The notes beneath the pieces are model-generated. The model was not told the DNA's origin and did not search any database. It saw nothing but the letters and a program-made list of their open reading frames with translations. The position numbers and the translations under genes are program-made. From positions 455,522-519,521 of the forward strand of contig OAPG01000021.1 of assembly GCA_900208305.1 (NCBI GenBank): a stretch of DNA of 64,000 nucleotides, written 5' to 3'. How positions within the stretch are numbered: the stretch's first letter is position 1; each line of letters starts with the position of its first letter. Source of the DNA: Melanopsichium pennsylvanicum. Taxonomy: Eukaryota; Basidiomycota; Ustilaginomycetes; Ustilaginales. Of the stretch, positions 22,701 through 34,787 are shown piece after piece.

Positions 22701-24059
22701 TGTGCGAGAATTGAGTTGTGTATGGGACCTCGAGAGGAGGCGAGATCAAAGAGCTATGGTCAAAGCAGGGAGAAGGGTCGAGCTGAGTCGTAGTTCAATG
22801 TTTGGATAAAGTAAGAGAAGCACAGAGAAGGAACGCTCCAAAGCGTGATAAGAGAGAGGGTGGATACGTATGTGTGGAAGCAAGTATGAAAGCACTTGTA
22901 GGAGGAGCCGATGTTATATAGATTGCAAAAGCATGAAGGTTGAGCAAGTGAGGAAAGTCAATGAGCTGACTGACACGGTATGGTAAATAACTTTACTGTG
23001 CAGTACAGTTATGTGCGCCGTTGGACTGAAATGTGACTCTAATCATGTGTGGAGCGAACGGATTTCGAGCACCACGATGGCAACAACACGAAAGAAAACA
23101 ATACTAAAAAGGACACAGTACATTACGACGCCAGCTAGCTACACAATGTCTACTGCTTCTAGCGCTTGACGAGGGACGGATGCGCCGGTCAGGGTTAGGG
23201 TTGGGGTGAGCTGTCAAAGGTGTTGCGTTGCATTCGCTCCAGAAGCTTGACAAGGATAGGCTCTGCCGTCTCTCGCCAACCGACTACCTAATCTGTTCGC
23301 CATAACCACACAGCAACACCAGCAACACAAAGTGCAGTAGCAGCAGCAGCATCATCATCTGACAGGGTTTTCGCACGCCGACCGGTGCTCCCGAATCAAA
23401 GTCCAACACATGCCCTCCACCCACAAAACCTTTTTTAACCTTTTAAATTAAAAAAATAAATAAATAAAAAATTCCTTGAGCTAGTTCTTTTGTCTATCCG
23501 GACAGCTTCCCGGACTGACAAGGGTGTGTTCCCCTCGTGACCGAATGTCGTGCAAATCCACCTGTGCTTCGAATTTGTCTTTGGACCCCAAAGTTTCTCG
23601 AGCTGCATATGAAGCTTCTGCTACACCTTGAGAGTCTTTTAGAATGTACAGCTAATCTGTGTATAAGTAAGGAGGACCATGTCCCGGAGGGTGGTGGTAG
23701 TGTTTGAGCTTCTATAGGAAAGAATGGCTAGACATTTGCTAAAGCACGTTTGAGCCTTTTCGCGTCAGGGGCTGTGTGTGTCGATGCCGATTGCATGGGC
23801 TCAAGCCAGGTCAAATGTGTGACTTGGCCATTCCGCCGCAAACCCGACGCACCCTCTTTCGGTAGTGAACACGAGACCCCACAGATGCAACCACGTCCCT
23901 CTGCAATTTCGCCTGGGTTCTTCTGGTTTGGTCTGATGGCGCCCAAAAAATAAACGTGTAATTAAAATGAGCTGCCCTCAACATGCTGCCAAAATGTTGG
24001 AAACCCTTTCTCCTTACGTTGTTAGCCTTTGTTAGCTCATATGACATTTTCCGCGCTTG

Positions 24060-24097
<38 letters not shown>

Positions 24098-27000
24098 CTC
24101 TCTCGCGTTTAGGTTGGCAGCTTGGACCCTTTTGAGCTTCATGGACCGTTAAATGCGAAATCTCCATCTCAACACAATGCTCAGCATCCCAATGGACGTG
24201 GGTACGCCCGATATCTTTTATCATCACACAGTCTGTGAGGGCAGGAGGGATACAGAATAGCCAATCTGGTCCTCAGTCCATCGAGGCGGCGCTGACTCTC
24301 ACTCAAAGGCGTCGTCAGGGAAATTCTTACCCTGATTCGAGTCAGACCCAAATTCCTATTTGAAGTGTATTTTTTATTCATTTTCGCAGTTGAGCTCCGT
24401 GATGTTCGAGTCTCATACTTCTGGTGGGGAGAAAGGGGGAGAAAAGAAGAAATTCGGGTGCATGAAGGCACGAAGAGCAAGACTGGTGACGACGAATGGC
24501 AAGCTTGTCGGACGGCGACAAGAGCATTGTTGATCGTTTGCCAAGGTTGCAGTGTCATGTGTTCAAGCACGTCAGTTTTCATCTTGTCGCAATACGCTCC
24601 GATGCTTTTCATTGGTCGACGTGTCATGCTTGGAGCGAATTGGTGTCAAAAGGCGCGCCCCTCTCTTTCGTCATTCAAACACGAACCACTCTGTCAGCCC
24701 CTCAACCACACTGATTCATCTGCCGAGCGATTCAGACGTGGCACGACTTTAACAAACCTTTACTCATCGCACTTTGTAATCACAAGAAGAAGATCTCTCC
24801 TCATCATTGGTACGAAACATTAATTTGGAAGTTGTGCAGCGAAAGGTTGAGCTGGCATTGATGTGCGAATTCAGCGAGGTCTCGTGACGGCAGGTGTTTG
24901 GGCTCACTTATGTATAGAACTTGACCGACCGTTACGCCTGTATGCACTGGCTTTTTGCTCGAAAAAAATATCCAGGCACGTCGAGAAATTCGAAATGATC
25001 GACATAAAAATCCTATATAACAGGGTTGAGTGTCCCGAACTTGGCACGTCAGCTCTTAAAAATAGCGTTGCGAATCGAACCACCGGCAGGGGTTGCAGGG
25101 GCTGCAGAAGCCTTGCCCGATCTTGCTAGAGCGTTCTAGCACAACCGACCCATTCCATAAATTGACCCATCGAATGCAATGTACTTGCTCCATTCTCTTC
25201 TGATGCCAAGCAAGCCTTTCAGCTCCTCGAATACTTGTGTAGAGCAACATACAGTACAGCATAAATCCGCCAAGCAGGCACGCCCATCGGAGAATTTTGT
25301 GTCGTGAATCAGAATATTTGACCTACAGTGATGTCCAGCGGATTGCTCGATTCCTTTCCATTAAGCCGCCATCATGTGAGCTGTTCTGCGCTAACTCTAG
25401 CGGTCCAGCAATCTCTCCAAAAAGGATAATCTGAGGGACCAACTCTTTTAGTGAAGGAAACCATGGCGGGTAGATACAGAACTTTGGACAAATGCTAGCG
25501 GACATCACGACAGTATGAGACATGCGACATGGATCGGCAACCACTTCTTCTTGCTCGGAAAGAAGTTTGCAGCAAGCAAGTTTTGTGTCGGAGTGCGCTC
25601 CAGATGCAATCGACATTTATTTCTCCGCTCGTCTGGGGTACTCCACGCTCTGTCTCGTACCAAAAGTCCTCTTTCCCCCACTTTCTCATCAAAGAGGGGA
25701 TTGGAGTGGTCTGAGAACATCATGTGACCGCAAAATTAGCTTGCTCGCCGGATTTCAAACAAATGAGAACAATTAATTCTCGTTATGATGCTTCTTGCTA
25801 ATTTGCCGCGGAAACCTATGCTGAGACTGCAAATGTTTTGTTAGACAATAATTTGCTGGCCGATAGCAACGAGTCATGCGCTTTCAGACTTTGATACACC
25901 CGTCAGAGAAATGATCACTACATGTGACAAGACATGAAAGGGTTGAGACTGATTCTGTGATTGGCAGCAAAGCACATCATACAACTTCATGCAACCAGGA
26001 GGTCAAATGACCAAGGACGTACTGGCTGATTGACCTCTTCATCCAAAGTCGTCATACCACCAGTCGTCAAGCATTGCTTCGTGATGAGTGCTCCAATGAC
26101 ACGCGAACGTTCAGCATCGTGCCCATGATCCAAATACTGGACCGTTTCTCGTCCTATCTTGTTCAACCTTTCTTGATGTCCCACATCTCAATAACTCCCC
26201 TCGAAACCACCATGCTGATTCACGGACAGCGAGGTACGTTTGGAACCAAATTGACATTCACTGCGTTGCTGTTTGCAGTCGGCGCACACGTCGAGCCAGA
26301 GAGATTGAGTGTGCAACCTGTCGAAGCTTGTGCATCAAGCGGTATCAGTTTGGGGTGACAAGGTATCAGAGACAGAATGTGCTGTCTGCCACACAAAATG
26401 CTGCCCTTATTGATTTAATATTTTGAGGATCTGTTGTGGCAATTTTTTTTGGCCGCGAGCAAATGCAAAACCTGTAGCTAAGCTTGACGCCCATCATCTC
26501 AACGGACGCGCACTCCAATTAAAATTATCGCAAGATAAATTCTAACGTCTACCTCAGCGCACAGATCTGGAAACAGCTCATTACCAAGGAAGCGCGCGTC
26601 CAAGTTACTTAAGCAAAGGTTGACATCAACAGCACACCAACAAAGGGACGGCTCTGGCCAATCACAAATAAAAGTTCGCGGTTGCAACTTTTGTGTGAGC
26701 CATCAACCACTTTCAAGCCACGGTGGGTGCATAAAGTATATGACGGTAGGACCGCCCGCCACATCGCATGGCATTCAAGCTCAATCACGTTGCCGACCAT
26801 AAGATCTTCCTTCCCTTCGTCCGGCAAATCCTACTTTTGACGACAGCCTCATTTCTCTCGTCATTGAGCAAGTTCAGCCATATCAGCGTCATTGCCATTC
26901 AAGCTGATTCCGCCATTTCTCTCGCAAGTCTCATCCCATGTCGCCAGCGTCCGTGCCTTGATATCAGCGACACTAGCTACAGCGTCAGCAGTGTCATTAC

Positions 27001-27410
27001 CAGGCCTTCTGAGCAAGTTGCGCCACGCCTTTTTTTGCATCTCTTCTGTTCTCAATCCCATTTTCTTTCATCGGCTGTGTCTCAAGAGATTGTCCAACCC
27101 AGACAAGGCAGTCACAAGATTTGAAGGATTGCAGGAGCTTGGTCTTGCCATACTCTTCCTTCTCTCAAGCAAGTAGCTGCCCAATCACCATCTTGCTCCG
27201 GGCGCATTGAGTTGCTTCCAACTTTGCTGAATACCACCTGCACCTGTCAGGCAAATGCATTTGTAGCTTGCAGTGCAACTGCGAACGTGCAGACAAACAA
27301 AACCATGTCTCATCAAGCGATCATCGCTCCAACTGCCAACACTTGAGCCGACACTAGCTTCTTGAGTCATGCTGCTGCTTCCTCAACATATGCTACTATC
27401 CAAAATTGAG
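22701..27410. other. 4.7-kb gene-poor interval
   Basis: I find no gene I can defend. The first ~300 bp are the GDH2 promoter side. Bases 23192-23205 contain two telomere-like repeats. Bases 24062-24097 are a pure T tract. Weak coding-like fragments occur on the minus strand at 25323-25616 and 25987-26184, which may be eroded remnants, but I cannot name a family. The right end abuts a pseudogene, so decay may extend leftward from it. Confidence 0.5.
24062..24097. repeat. 36-base T tract
   Basis: Uninterrupted T run followed by a short CT run. It is the longest homopolymer in the window and a plausible site of length error in the assembly. Confidence 0.95.
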
Positions 27411-30283
27411 ATGACCAGAACAACAAAAAGCGCAGCTATTGTAAAAAAACAGACATGTCGGAGGAATAAAGTGCGTTGCGACGGTTTTCGCCATGCAAAT
27501 CATGGCTGCTCGAACTGGTAAGCACATTCCCACTTTCTCTTGTCTACCCCTTTATTGTTCAGAGCTCACTTCTGCAGCTCCTTGTGCCTGCCCTTATTGC
27601 GCATCCATGTCCCGCAGTACAGCTTTTGGCTACAACTGCACCTGGGACAACCCTGTCCGCAAATGTGCATCGTCGCTCAAACACGTCAAGGCCCTCAAAG
27701 CTCGTATCACAAAGCTGGAAAAGCTCATTGCCCGCCTTGCACCTGGGACTGACTTCACAGATCTCCTTGGAAAGCCAGTCACTCCAATGGACGATGAAGA
27801 GATCAAGACGGAGACTAAAAGCGCTTCTGCGCCAGAGTTCTTTTCAAGCAGGTCCAATGTTCCCCAATCCTCTTACACCTCTCTCTGTGGAGCCGGAAAC
27901 ATGGCCGCACCAAACGATGCGCCCCTATCTTCGGAAGCCTCCCCGTCCTGCATAGAAGTTGCTGCGGACAGACGTCATCTCCATCAAACAAGTTCTGATG
28001 TCGAAGACGCTGAGGACAACATCTTGTTTATCGAAAGCGAATTGATGGCAGCAACTTTGGACTCAAGGATCGTCGACGCTTCAACTCTGGCTTATCATGC
28101 GTATGATGCTCGTTGACCGGGCTTCATCGCTGCTGATGGCTGCGATTCAAACGAGGGCACGCAGGCTGGGTGGATGCATAAGTACATCAGCAGGGCAAGC
28201 ACACTGCACGCACTGCAGCACACCATGAGGATGAGTAGTAGGACCTTCGACGAGCTTGGTGCCAACCCCAAGCAAGTACGTCCACAGTACTGGACCAACC
28301 CATCCAAGTTCCCTGACACTACGTGCTGGCCGACACGTTGTGCGACCAAGTGGCCTGCGCCCAATCTTGCCGACAAGCTCCTCGACGCCTACTTTGGACG
28401 CATGAATTGCGATCTACCCACCGTGAATGAGTTGCAATTCCGGCAAGATTACGCTCTTCTGTCTCTGAAAAGCAACGATATCGATTGGCTTGCGCTGGCC
28501 TACTGCATTTTTATGGTAGGCAGTCTCTACGTGTCCGATGAAAGGGCCAGAGCAAATCCCAAAGACAAGCACTTGGGTGGCATGCAGTGGTGGCAAGCTG
28601 CCAGAGACCTCATATTTGGCAGCGGACGCGTCCAGAAGCCACTGATTTGAATACAATGCCTGCTCCTCTCGACAATCTTTCAACTCACCCGTCCATTCTC
28701 TTTGTCTGCGGCCTGGTGTTACCTTGGCAGTGCTATCCAGCTTTTGCAAGACGTTGGAGGATACCAAAGGCAGACAACAAAGCGCCTTGCTTTGTCCATG
28801 ATCGAGACAGAGACGTTCAAGCATGTTTTTCTGGATTGCATACAGCTTGGATCGCGACCTTGCTTTGTCCCTTGCAAGACCTCTCATGCTTCAACACAAA
28901 GAGCTGGACGTAGAAATTCCTCTTCAAGTGGACAACGAGAACCTTCTGAACTCTGCGGAGGGATGCTATCATCCATTGGTTGACAAGCCAGCGCTCATCA
29001 GCAGCTTTCTCTGCTTGCTGCAACTAGACAAAATCATCGGACATACTATGAAGACGGTTCATGCGCTGCAAAACGCAAAGATTTGCTTCGGCATGACTTC
29101 AACCAAATGGGACAAAAAGCACGTGGAGGAGATTGACTTGGCTCCCGACAAATGGCTACACTCCGTTCCATCACATTTGATGTATAACCCGGACGAGCCT
29201 GATGACAAATGGCTGTTGCAGTCATCGCTTCTCTACTGCAAGTACTTTGACTGTCAGTTTTGGCGCATTGCGCTTTCATTCCTGCAAGTGGGAGCAATGG
29301 AAAGCACTCGGCCTTCCATTTTCCAACCCTCGCCATCTGCACAAACGCAGCGCGCAGCTTCATTCACATTGTCCAGGTCATCAAAGAGCGAAATCTGCAC
29401 AACAAGCTTGGTGTGCTTGGCGTAAAGTCCTTGGTCTGCGCCTGCAACATTCTACTCATAGTGGCCTGGGGAATAAAGTGCTACAAGGGTAAGATTGCAA
29501 GCTCTGCTGTCAACGATCTGCGCAGCTCGATTGATGTGCTATGGTGCATGGAAGGTCATTGGCATTTCTCTGGCCAGGCCGTGGATATATACGGATCCAT
29601 AAACCACAGCTATGACCGTCAACATGCCTCAAATCGGCATCTCGCATGCACAGGACAAGAAACGGTTGCACTACAACTTAGAGGCGGACAAGATCAACCG
29701 CAAAGGCCACTCAATGCAGAAGGCTCCCTTCCTTTTGCCAATGAAATCTCACAGCAGCACCATGCCCCTGCAATCAGGCGCAGACAACGATCGCATTGAA
29801 GCCGGGTCTCAACGTGGCTGCCTAGCATCATTCGCTGATGCAACCCCTTGCTTTGAAGCTGCTCCCCCGGGAGCCACATCAGTCAACTTACGTACTGAAA
29901 GCATGGCGCCAAACAAACGCCCCAACGCCGTGTCACACAGATTGTCTGCAGCCACGTCATCCTGTATGATGGGCAATTTCCAAGCGGAACCGGGAGAGTT
30001 GGACGGAATGATGGGAAGTTTTGCAATTAGCGGGCAGCTGAACCGGAAGGACGCCGGCTCAGTGGACCGCTTGAAGGATTTCATCATGTCCGACGATCTT
30101 GGGCTCAACACCTCCCAACCGTGGCGCCAAGCAGGTTTCGCAGATACTGTACAACCCATCTGTCAAAATGGGCTAGAAGCCGATGGAGCTGACGCTTTAA
30201 TTGGCCCGTTCCAGCTCTCTCATGGACAAAGTTTTGGGGACTTGGATGAAGAGCTACTTGACTGGTTGCAGAGGGCAAATTGA
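27411..30283 (+). pseudogene. Zn2Cys6 transcription factor, broken
   Basis: Remnant of a fungal zinc-cluster regulator. Exon 1 (27411-27517) and exon 2 (from 27618) join in phase 2 to give cysteines 2-6 of the cluster with correct spacing (CRRNKVRC, then C-SN-C, then six residues and C followed by TWDNPVRK), but the first cysteine is not found at CX2C distance. A coiled dimerisation helix follows (KHVKALKARITKLEKLIARL), then the fungal-specific transcription-factor middle domain (WLALAYCIFMVGSLYVSDE, YLGSAIQLLQDVGGY). The frame is broken by TGA at 28114-28116 and 28648-28650 and by frameshifts near 28825 (extra T in a T run), near 29250 and near 29610. Homology-like text continues across every break, so this is one gene, not several. 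Both stops read as single C-to-T changes of CGA. Assembly indels could explain some frameshifts but not the stops. Confidence 0.82.
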
Positions 30284-30490
30284 ATCACATAATGGTTCTA
30301 ATTCACACCGATTTTGCAGGCTATCTGGTCTTGGAGCGTAGTGTGACCGTGTGATGCAACGTTGGAGCAATGTCCACCAGATGCTCTCCTGCTCGTTGTG
30401 GAAAGGGCAAAATTGGCAGCCTTTCCTTGCATGCAAACTTTGGGCCGAGTCGTTGTCTCAGCGGGTGAACGAGGTGCCTTTCTTGAAAGC

Positions 30491-31311
30491 TCACTGCCAA
30501 GGTAGGGCAGACACACAGATTTTGCCATCCAGAAGTTGACAAAGCTGGGTGTTGGAGAAAACCAAGGCATTGGCTTGGGTCTTGTTTGCATTGTTGGAGA
30601 GAACCAAGTCGAGCGTACTTTTGGCCAGAGCCTTGGTCGAGATCACTGAAAAGGGGAGAATGTAATTCAACAGCTTGTACAGCGGCTGCACTAGATATTG
30701 GTCTTGAAACGTGAGCTTCCAATTTGCCAGCCAGGGACCAGTGTTGAAGATACCACCTGGTCAAACAAGGATGGGCAGCAAAGGGCGCGAGCTAGTGCCG
30801 GTGGAGGTGGCAAGCTTGATGAGACCTTTTCCGTCCTTCCCTTCTCTCGCTGGTACAGAAGCCACTTGTTGTCCGACCTTGCATCTATAGCCAATAGGTA
30901 TGCAGAAGAGAGCCTCGAAGAGCAATCTTTGGTGGACTCGGTCAAGCGTTTGGCAAAAGCCAGAGGCCAGTCGTGGGTCATCGTTCTGTATTCTTTCGGT
31001 AGTAGATTTGCAGTGGTGCTGACACCCAGGGCCCAAATGCAGGCTGTTGCAGTGCCAACTTCCTTAACAAGTGCATCCAAGTAGATGGAGAAATCTTCAT
31101 GAATGATGGTATGCACCTTTTTGTGTGATCGGTGCACTGATGGCTTGCGCGTCAAAACGTTGATTTGGGTTACTTCAGGCCTCCTTGTGGCTTCTTGGAG
31201 TATCCTCGAGCCCGCCAGGCCTGTCGCACCTACCACTATGATGTGCATGTTGCCGAACTTTGTTTCCACGACGGGTTGGCCGGGAATCTGTGTGGTTGTT
31301 TTTTCGTGCAT
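30491..31311 (-). pseudogene. NAD(P)-binding (atypical SDR / NmrA-like) protein, broken
   Basis: Minus strand. The dinucleotide fold begins MHIIVVGATGLAGSRILQEA with ATG at 31248 (an upstream in-frame ATG lies at 31311). The frame is readable to about 30835, where it shifts by one base inside the LYQREKGRTEK region. It then continues in the new frame, hits TGA at 30763-30761, and continues again as PGGIFNTGPWLANWK and VQPLYKLLNYILPFSVIS to the stop at 30491. Arg before PGG is usual in this type of protein, so the TGA is most simply CGA changed to TGA. One frameshift and one stop make function unlikely. It lies between a broken regulator and an intact dehydrogenase, suggesting a former cluster. 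Confidence 0.75.
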
Positions 31312-31950
31312 GTTCCCATACTCGCATTTCCCCGAAGGAATGTTCGCGGGACTGTTTCCTGCGAGGAGGAATTCCCTTGGATCATTGCCGTTGCTTGTCT
31401 CCGCTTGAATGTGCCTTTCGGGAGATGACGCTCGCTATCCATACCAACTTTGATTTTCAGCTGCGGGCGGCACTTCATGGATGTTAAGAATCGCCCACGC
31501 CTTGCAGCGTCGATACCTTTGTGCGTGCCGCCGAGATGCAGCAGCACCGTCCACACCAGTTGGAAAGGCTTCCAGCACGTCAACCGGGCTCGAGCTCCAG
31601 TCTTCCACAGCCTTCCTTTGCACTCCTCCTCTCAGTCGACCTAGGCAGAGGGTGTGGCATGCCTCCATCTCCACTTCGGCCATCGCAATCTTGGCGCAAG
31701 CCTCGGCAGACGGAGAATTCTGTGACTCTGTCGTGCTGTGCCAGGTTGCCATCACACGGTTCGGGCAAGCATTTTGCGATCAGATAAAGCATGCGCGTCC
31801 CCGTCCGCTGACTCACATAGGCAATTACGCCACAGTCTGAACCAGCACTCGCATTCTATATATATGTGAGTACATCCAAGTTTAAGAATCTCCCCTGAAG
31901 CATATCTCCCAAGGATCTGTAGCCGATCAGACCAACAAAGCGAAGTCAGA
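31312..31950. other. intergenic, promoter of the SDR gene
   Basis: Separates the broken NAD(P)-binding gene from the intact dehydrogenase, divergently. Only unconvincing short frames are present. A TATATATA-like stretch at about 31857-31864 lies roughly 90 bp before the next start codon. Confidence 0.45.
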
Positions 31951-32787
31951 ATGCCAGCGGTTTGGTTTATCACAGGATCTTCTCGTGGCCTCGGCAGGGC
32001 CCTCGTCACCTATGCCCTCGAATCCGGAGACAAGGTTGTGGCTACAGCTCGTAAAGAAAGCGCCCTAAAATCCTTCAGCGATGCCTACGGTCCGGATCGT
32101 TTCCTGGCCCTGGAACTCGATGTGACTGACTTCACAGCTACCATCGGAGTGGCCAAGCGAGCATTCTCGCACTTTGGCGGTGTCGACATCATCGTCAACA
32201 ACGCCGGGTATGCCGATGTGGGGTCTATCGAGGACACACCCATCGATCAGTTCAGGGATCAGGCCGAGACCAATCTGTATGGTGTCGTGAACGTCAGCAA
32301 GGCTTTCACGCCCATGCTCCGCGAACGCGGTCGGGGTCATATCTTCCAGATCTCCTCCATTGGAGGTCGCGTCGGTAGTCCTGGTCTGGCTGCCTACCAG
32401 TGTTCTAAATGGGCTGTTGGTGGCTTCTCAGCGTGCCTGTCCGCTGAGTTGGCTCCCTTCAACATTAAAGTCACCGTGCTCGAGCCAGGCGCAATGGACA
32501 CGGAGTGGGCGGGCTCGTCGATGCAAGTTGTCCCCACGACCGAAGCCTACCAAAGCACCGTTGGTCAGTTTGCTAAAATGCTCAAGGCCGGCTTTACAAA
32601 CGCAACGGACCCAAAGAGGGTCGGACCGATCATTCGAAAGCTGTACGAGTCGGAAGAGCCCCCTGCCAAGATGCTCGTCGGTCCTGACGCCTACGGCTAT
32701 GGCACTTACATCCTTCAGGAACAGCTCAAGTCTGATGAAAAGTGGAAGGATCTTAGCGAGTCCTCGGTCGCTCCTGCTTCGACCTAA
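31951..32787 (+). CDS. short-chain dehydrogenase/reductase
   Basis: Intact single exon of 278 residues. The classical SDR elements are present: cofactor motif TGSSRGLGR (residues 8-16), NNAG (83-86), catalytic Ser near 135-136, and YxxxK at Tyr149/Lys153. An Arg after the Gly motif and the TARK segment after strand 2 suggest NADP preference. The enzyme would oxidise or reduce an alcohol/carbonyl in the cytosol; the substrate cannot be read from the sequence. It is the only undamaged member of the 27.4-32.8 kb group, so it may be retained for its own function or be on the way to loss. Confidence 0.88.
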   Translation: MPAVWFITGSSRGLGRALVTYALESGDKVVATARKESALKSFSDAYGPDRFLALELDVTDFTATIGVAKRAFSHFGGVDIIVNNAGYADVGSIEDTPIDQFRDQAETNLYGVVNVSKAFTPMLRERGRGHIFQISSIGGRVGSPGLAAYQCSKWAVGGFSACLSAELAPFNIKVTVLEPGAMDTEWAGSSMQVVPTTEAYQSTVGQFAKMLKAGFTNATDPKRVGPIIRKLYESEEPPAKMLVGPDAYGYGTYILQEQLKSDEKWKDLSESSVAPAST

Positions 32788-34298
32788 TGCTTCTATCACA
32801 TTCAGCAGTTTCTCTTTAAGCCTTCAACTCACTTTTCCGAGCATTTATGTATTTCGCGTTACTGACGCGCTCACGCCTTGCAAAACAGCATCGAAGCGAA
32901 TCTGTGCCAAAAATCCGTCTCTGATGCGGATAGTGCTGACAGCCTGCCTCGGATGGCGAGGTGATGACGTTGAGCTTTTACAAAATCCACGTTGCTGGAC
33001 TGAGGCTCTGGTAGCAAGATGAAGGCACGAAAGTGGTACAGACGGTCTTTCTGGCAGCATCTTCTTGCGGTCGAGTGACGAAATGGAGGATCTTAACATT
33101 CTGCCAGCTAATCCCGATTACTAACCCCCAATATGCCGATTGCATCTCGGCGACTTGCTGTCGCTTTTAAAATAAAAATCATCGCTGTGCAGCCTTGGTC
33201 GCCGCTCTCGGACGCTTTTTTGTGCACCTCGGCTGTGACACCCCGCGTTGCCAAATAAAGAAACTCGCTTCGTGCCTACTCGTTCCTCCCCTCATAGCCT
33301 GAAGTGAGCTACAGGTGTGAAGCTGTTGTTCCCGTCATGCTGGCACCCAGTCGTGCTCATGCTCGTCTCTCTCTCTCACTGCAGACTAGAAAGAGACATG
33401 TCGAGCTACATACAATAAGACCAAGTTTAGGGAGAATGTGATGAGCTGCAACAGCGCAGCCCCATGTGGCATCAAGGTGACGTGGTCCGATGCGACATCA
33501 ACGCAACTTGAATGTAGAGTCACAGTACAGTAAATTCGCGAATATGCAATGGCAATCCGCCAGCCGCGCTCAACGCCGTTGGGTATGCGAGCGATCCTGA
33601 GCTATTTGTGTGCGCCCAAGGAATCTCAGCATGCACCCTGGACTGATTAACGCGGAGACATATATCCTGTTCGAGGTCCACTAAATCAAACTTCATTAAG
33701 CGAAATCAGGTCTTGAGAGCGTGCAGTCTGCACTCATAGAAGCGATATCCTTGCCTCGACACGCTTGCAATATACGCCCAGGACTAAACCGAACAACAGT
33801 GGACGACGCCTTTCCCAACCTCGCTCGCTACTGTACATAACTCTACTATATTAGTCGAGAGATAGTCGAGAGAAGACGGTTCAGTGCCCTGCTTCTGTAG
33901 CTGAATTCCGCTAGCGGCTTTCACCATTCCCCACCTGCTCTAGCATTGTAATGTAATTTACTGATACCGTATACCTGAGCACGTACTGGTTGGTCCAGAT
34001 TCTGGGGCATCGTAAACCATCTTTTCCTCATTCTTTCACCATTCCGACCGTGTTGATCCCCTCAATCACATCAGCCTTGCCACGATTCTGTCACTCTCTT
34101 CCAGACCATCACTCGCTCGTCAATCTATTTGCACAGCGCGTATTGTCACACCACAACCCACTCAGTTTCTGGCTCCTTTTTTGACTGCTGGTCAATCAAA
34201 CACCCGTTGTACACACATACTGACTCTCATCACCTCAACATAAGTCCACGCACAATCACTCTCGCCTCACTTCAATCAATCAATCATCCACTCTCACC
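32788..34298. other. intergenic 1.5 kb
   Basis: No supportable gene. Contains copies of the ACTGTA/TACAGT motif near 33525 and 33830 and a C/T-rich stretch (34010-34290) that looks like the leader of the next gene. Confidence 0.5.
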
Positions 34299-34787
34299 AT
34301 GCAGCAAGAGCAACAGCCGCCTCGCAAAATGATCAAGTATGTCAAACGACAGGTCAGCCCAGCAGCATTCTCCGGCGTGACCGATCAGATCTCAAACCTT
34401 GGCCAAAGTGCAGGAATCAAGGCTGCCAATGCAACATCGGGGCTCAACAAGACGCAACTCTCAGTCCTAATCGTCTTGGTCATCATAGCATTTGTGTTGT
34501 TTGTCGCGGGTGCATTTTGGGTTTGCTCGTATTCACGACGAAGGAAACGTGACAGAGAGATGAGGGAAAAGTCGGAGAGGTTTCAGTGTCTGCCATCGTC
34601 GAGCACGGTGGAAGCGGGTAGTGCACAGAGGTATTCAAGGCAAGGGGAGTATTATAGCGAGGGATGGGGTGAAAGTAGGGTTGCACTGAATTCTAGCTTT
34701 GTCGTAGCTACGAACGAGAGGTACGGGTGGAGCATCCAATGTCAACCGCAGATGCCCAGCACTCGGAATCAGTCACAACGCTATTGA
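34299..34787 (+). CDS. small single-pass membrane protein, unknown function
   Basis: Predicted 162 residues from the ATG at 34299, preceded by a C/T-rich leader. One strong hydrophobic segment (about residues 54-76, LSVLIVLVIIAFVLFVAGAF) is followed directly by a basic RRRKRDREMREK stretch. Together these predict one membrane span with a cytoplasmic C-terminal tail. The N-terminal ~50 residues have no clear signal peptide. I do not recognise a family. The tail is rich in Ser, Gln and Arg, with Tyr residues that could be sorting signals. A missed downstream exon is possible. Confidence 0.55.
   Translation: MQQEQQPPRKMIKYVKRQVSPAAFSGVTDQISNLGQSAGIKAANATSGLNKTQLSVLIVLVIIAFVLFVAGAFWVCSYSRRRKRDREMREKSERFQCLPSSSTVEAGSAQRYSRQGEYYSEGWGESRVALNSSFVVATNERYGWSIQCQPQMPSTRNQSQRY

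Noticed and set aside
25040..25140. Possible tRNA (a GGTTCGATTC-like B box on the minus strand)
   Set aside because: The flanking bases cannot form a T-arm stem or an acceptor stem, and no A box lies at the right distance.
26768..27176. Hydrophobic frames suggesting a membrane protein
   Set aside because: Low-complexity, no start context and no family resemblance.
28174..29425. Separate small genes at 28174-28650 and 28823-29425
   Set aside because: They are consecutive pieces of one transcription-factor domain, split by a stop and a frameshift.
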